A stretch of 64,000 bases of DNA from an uncultured Flavobacteriales bacterium (GTDB taxonomy: Bacteria > Bacteroidota > Bacteroidia > Flavobacteriales_D > Crocinitomicaceae). The stretch is taken from contig CAIJTF010000013.1 of assembly GCA_903823565.1 (NCBI GenBank), positions 85,721 to 149,720 on the forward strand. Reading direction: 5' to 3'. Within the stretch, counting starts at the first letter, position 1; every line of letters begins with the position of its first letter. Below the pieces are notes generated by a model that was given only the letters and a program-made list of their open reading frames with translations, made no database searches and had not been told where the DNA came from. This document shows, one piece after another, positions 61,166-64,000 of this stretch. Position numbers and translations under genes: made by a program.

Positions 61166-64000
61166 GCTTTGGCTTCTCCTCTTCTTTGGCTTTATCGGAG
61201 AGTCTGTTCTTGGTCAACAAGGGCTAAAATTCGAAAGCTATGGAATCACAGAAGGACTATCACAATCTGCTGTTTCTTGCATTGTTGAGGACGACCTCCA
61301 ACAGTTTTGGTTTGGAACCCAGGAGGGATTGAATCGATTTGATGGACTAGAGTTTACGGTTTACCAAAAAGAAAACACCCCCGTATTTACAAATTCTCAT
61401 TTCCTTTCAGGAGTAAAAGGAAAACAAAAAGAGTTGTGGTTTGGTACCAAAAATGGTCTCGTTCGCTATGATTTGCAGACGAACAAATTCCGATCTTTCG
61501 TACCAGAGTCTTCTAAAACAAATTCCTTCGACCAAATTTTTTGGTTAAACAATGACTGTTTGGCTGCTAAAACTACAAGCGGCATTTTATATGTTTTCAA
61601 CACAAAAACCAATAGCTTTTTTCAACATGAACTGAGTAAAATAAATCCAAAAAAAATCGAAGGGGGAAACCAGGGGATTTACATCCTTGGTGCTAATAAT
61701 GAACTTTATTTTCTATCAAAGGATTTTAAAGCTTCCTGCATTAAAACACCATCGAATGTTGGAATTGTTACGATTTTCTATCGAATTAATCGGCTTTTTT
61801 ACTTCACGATGAACGAGGCGTTTAGTATTGATTTGACCTCTGGAAAGCAACAACCCGTTTTTAAATCGATTTATGACCATAAGAGCATAGAAGTTAGTGG
61901 CCTTCATTTTCATGAAAAGAAGTGGTATGTGTCCACAAGGCAGAATGGCGTGTTTGTTCAGGATCAATTGGGCATGGTTACCAACCACAAAGCAAATACC
62001 TTTCAACGCAACGCCCTCCTGTCGAACAACATCAATTGCCTTTACGTAGACCATAGTGGCGTCGTGTGGCTCGGAACCGATAAAGGCTTGTCATGCTTCA
62101 AAGACCAGGAGGATGCAATAAAGTATTTTGGGCCCTCGCTTATCCCTGAAATCGGATTACCCTCGGAAAACGTATGGAGTTTTTACCAGGGTTCTTCAAG
62201 CGATGAGGTTTTGATTGGAACCGATATTGGAATTTCAGTTTTTAGTTTAACGAAAGGGATATTTAATCACTTCTATCGTGACCCGGGCGGGGCATTATCT
62301 GCCCATAACGACGTCTCCGTTATGGATATCAAATCGATAGCCTCCGGCCGTTATTTGGTGGCTTGTTATGACGGGCTATATTTTTTTAATCCCACCCTTA
62401 CCTCCCCGTTTTTACCTGTCAGAGCTCAGTTTTTAAATTCGCCAAAACCGCCCACACGTTTTTATAAATTGCTTGAATGGCGCAAGGGGACCTACTTGAT
62501 CGGAACCGAGTTAGGCCTCTTTACGTTCGATTTGAACGCCAACACCATGAGGCTGATTAAAAATGGGTTAAATACGAATGGTTCAATAACGGTTTTGGAT
62601 GTAAAGAAAAATTCGAAGGGGGAGGTTTGGGCTATTTTCGATAATATCGGGCTGTGTAAGGTAATTGAAGAGAAAAATGGTTTTTTGATTTCTCAAAGCA
62701 AATTCAATCCCCTAATTCTGAAATCAACCAAAGACCCTCTTACGTGCTTGCTGGAGGTAAAAGATGGACGCTTCTTTTTTGGAACCTTGGGTTCAGGAAT
62801 CCTTTGCTTAAATACCTATACCGGAGTTGTTAAGCGGGTAACCAAAAAAGAGGGTTTACCCAATAATGTAATCAATGGCTTGGTCCTAGACAAGGAGCTT
62901 CGTGTATGGGCAAGTACAAACCATGGAATGGCGTGTTTAAACGTAGAAGGAAAGGTGCTCCAAGACATTGAAGTTTTGAGCTCGGAATTGATCGAATATA
63001 ATACCAATGCTTATTTTATTGATGGAAAAGGAAGGGTATATTTTGGTGGGGTTTCAGGGTTTAATTTTTTTGATCCCCATCAACTTAAAACGAGAAAACA
63101 AGAGCATTATCCGATCATAACACGGGTTAAACTACAGGCAAAAAACGATCGGTATCCGGAAGGATTTTTAACGGGCATACAACTTAAAAACAATGGAAAC
63201 GAGATAGAATTGTCCTATAATAACCGGAATTTTGAAATTCAATTTCAACCCAGCAGCCTTTATTTGGCAAAACGCATTCAGTATCAATGTGTTATTGTGG
63301 GAGACAAAAGCGACACGATTTACCTTGGGAATACCAACCGGATTTCTCTTAGTTCGCTTGCTTGGGGCACCTACTATATTCGCATCTATTCGAGGGTGGG
63401 GAATGGATCATGGACCAAAACCCCAGCGCTGTTAACCGTTACCATAACGCCTCCCTTTTGGGCCAGTTGGCCATTTTGGTTAGTCTCGATATTTGTCACC
63501 TTTTTCTTGATATTTCTCTATTTTCGATTCAAAATCAACCAAGAACGGCAAGAAAAAGTAGTACTCGAGTCTTTGGTCCTTTCTCGCACCCAAGAAATAC
63601 AAGCCCAAAAAGACCAAATCGAGCGTAAAAATCTAGCTATTAACCGCGAAAAGGAGAAGGTATTGCTTCAACAAAAATTACTGTATGTTGAAAAAGAAAA
63701 TGCGGAAAAATGGCTAAATAACGCCCTTCCTTCCCAAGTAGTCAAGGAATTGAAAGTGAATGGGAAAGTGGCAGCCAAGGCATTTGAATCGACTACAATT
63801 CTATTCACTGATGTGGTTGGTTTTACAAAAATATCAGAATCCATTACCCCCAATCGGTTAGTATACAAGTTGGATATTTTGTTTAAAAAATTTGATCAAA
63901 TTATTCATGAAAATAACCTTGAAAAAATTAAAACCATCGGCGATGCGTATATGGCCGTTGGCGGAATTCCAGAAAAAAACTCAACCCATGCCATAGACGC
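61152..64000 (+). CDS. Propeller sensor with class III adenylate cyclase (partial, runs off the window)
   Basis: The first 949 codons are present. Signal peptide (about 1-22), beta-propeller of two-component-regulator type repeats to about 660 (FWFGTQEGLNRFDG, LWFGTKNGLVRYD, VWLGTDKGLSCF), Y_Y_Y domain (about 690-770), one membrane helix (about 777-797), a coiled coil (about 800-860), then a class III cyclase domain from about 880. The metal aspartates are Asp887 (LFTDVVGFT) and Asp931 (TIGDAYM), and Lys927 marks ATP as substrate. It is a membrane receptor making cAMP in the cytoplasm in answer to a periplasmic ligand. It starts inside the ferritin gene (14-base overlap). Confidence 0.88.
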   Translation, partial: MAWRKLWLLLFFGFIGESVLGQQGLKFESYGITEGLSQSAVSCIVEDDLQQFWFGTQEGLNRFDGLEFTVYQKENTPVFTNSHFLSGVKGKQKELWFGTKNGLVRYDLQTNKFRSFVPESSKTNSFDQIFWLNNDCLAAKTTSGILYVFNTKTNSFFQHELSKINPKKIEGGNQGIYILGANNELYFLSKDFKASCIKTPSNVGIVTIFYRINRLFYFTMNEAFSIDLTSGKQQPVFKSIYDHKSIEVSGLHFHEKKWYVSTRQNGVFVQDQLGMVTNHKANTFQRNALLSNNINCLYVDHSGVVWLGTDKGLSCFKDQEDAIKYFGPSLIPEIGLPSENVWSFYQGSSSDEVLIGTDIGISVFSLTKGIFNHFYRDPGGALSAHNDVSVMDIKSIASGRYLVACYDGLYFFNPTLTSPFLPVRAQFLNSPKPPTRFYKLLEWRKGTYLIGTELGLFTFDLNANTMRLIKNGLNTNGSITVLDVKKNSKGEVWAIFDNIGLCKVIEEKNGFLISQSKFNPLILKSTKDPLTCLLEVKDGRFFFGTLGSGILCLNTYTGVVKRVTKKEGLPNNVINGLVLDKELRVWASTNHGMACLNVEGKVLQDIEVLSSELIEYNTNAYFIDGKGRVYFGGVSGFNFFDPHQLKTRKQEHYPIITRVKLQAKNDRYPEGFLTGIQLKNNGNEIELSYNNRNFEIQFQPSSLYLAKRIQYQCVIVGDKSDTIYLGNTNRISLSSLAWGTYYIRIYSRVGNGSWTKTPALLTVTITPPFWASWPFWLVSIFVTFFLIFLYFRFKINQERQEKVVLESLVLSRTQEIQAQKDQIERKNLAINREKEKVLLQQKLLYVEKENAEKWLNNALPSQVVKELKVNGKVAAKAFESTTILFTDVVGFTKISESITPNRLVYKLDILFKKFDQIIHENNLEKIKTIGDAYMAVGGIPEKNSTHAID

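Noticed and set aside
61152..64000. Possible frameshift in the cyclase receptor
   Set aside because: The ATG at 61152, the middle of the propeller at 62100 and the cyclase motifs at 63804 and 63942 are all in the same frame.
1..64000. Mobile elements, prophage, defence or toxin-antitoxin islands
   Set aside because: No transposase, integrase, phage structural, restriction or CRISPR gene is recognisable, and the gene content and base use are even through the window.

Overview
The window is a gene-dense stretch of chromosome (low to mid G+C, roughly 40-45% by eye) from a member of the Bacteroidota, most likely a Flavobacteriales-type aerobe. The grounds are: -7 promoter boxes of the TAnnTTTG type, several with a TTTG 19-20 bases upstream; type IX secretion (T9SS) cargo tails and a PorW/SprE-like lipoprotein; a complete alternative complex III operon next to cytochrome oxidase; the ExbB-ExbD-ExbD-TonB-PstS-like-TPR cluster; a MurF-alanine racemase fusion; and a DUF2723 giant membrane protein. 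The species cannot be named from sequence alone. I see no insertion sequence, prophage, CRISPR array, rRNA operon or other island, so this looks like core chromosome.

Layout. 1-8150: a YceI-like tail and a full YceI protein, a fatty-acid desaturase, a YjbR-type protein, an S4 RNA-binding protein, a FadL-type porin paired with a degenerate SGNH lipoprotein, and two exported proteins with T9SS tails (an esterase-like protein and a cytochrome c/copper-monooxygenase-like protein). 8195-14433: tRNA-Cys with its own promoter and terminator, then the TonB energising cluster (exbB, two exbD, tonB with a 20-proline run, a small membrane protein, a PstS-like lipoprotein, a TPR protein). 14444-21383, minus strand: phosphoglycerate mutase, an orphan histidine kinase, a polysaccharide deacetylase and a 1319-residue DUF2723 protein. 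21502-23286: tRNA-Gln, a possible micro-ORF beside a C11 tract, thiL, and a SPOR protein.

23497-35094 is the respiratory block: actA-actB-actC-actD-actE-actF (quinol:cytochrome c oxidoreductase) followed by coxB and coxA, so that electrons pass from quinol through hemes c to the CuA site and the oxidase. 35104-40403: a DUF3109 protein, then the rimP-nusA-infB operon behind an unusual leader (strong promoter, perfect intrinsic terminator, and a 16-codon ORF that reads through the terminator and overlaps the rimP start), then tatA. 40407-45081: gatA, a LysM lytic transglycosylase and two glycosyltransferases of lipopolysaccharide-core type. 45159-50233: leuS behind a perfect 10-bp palindrome, a CarH-type B12-binding MerR regulator antisense to its end, engB and yebC.

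50269-61165: the PorW/SprE-like T9SS lipoprotein, bactofilin, AtpZ and an AtpI-like membrane protein (the usual prelude to the ATP synthase operon, but with no atpB after it), an M28 peptidase with a coiled-coil partner, thymidine kinase, MurF-Alr, two SDR proteins and ferritin. 61152-64000: the first 949 codons of a sensor protein with a periplasmic beta-propeller, a Y_Y_Y domain, one membrane helix and a class III adenylate cyclase, cut by the window edge.

The strongest candidates for new biology are the rimP leader, the catalytically gutted SGNH lipoprotein fixed beside a FadL porin, the CarH-like regulator that keeps its B12 motifs but lacks the light-switch histidine, a set of genes whose -7 box abuts the start codon (probable leaderless mRNAs), and the propeller-cyclase receptor.
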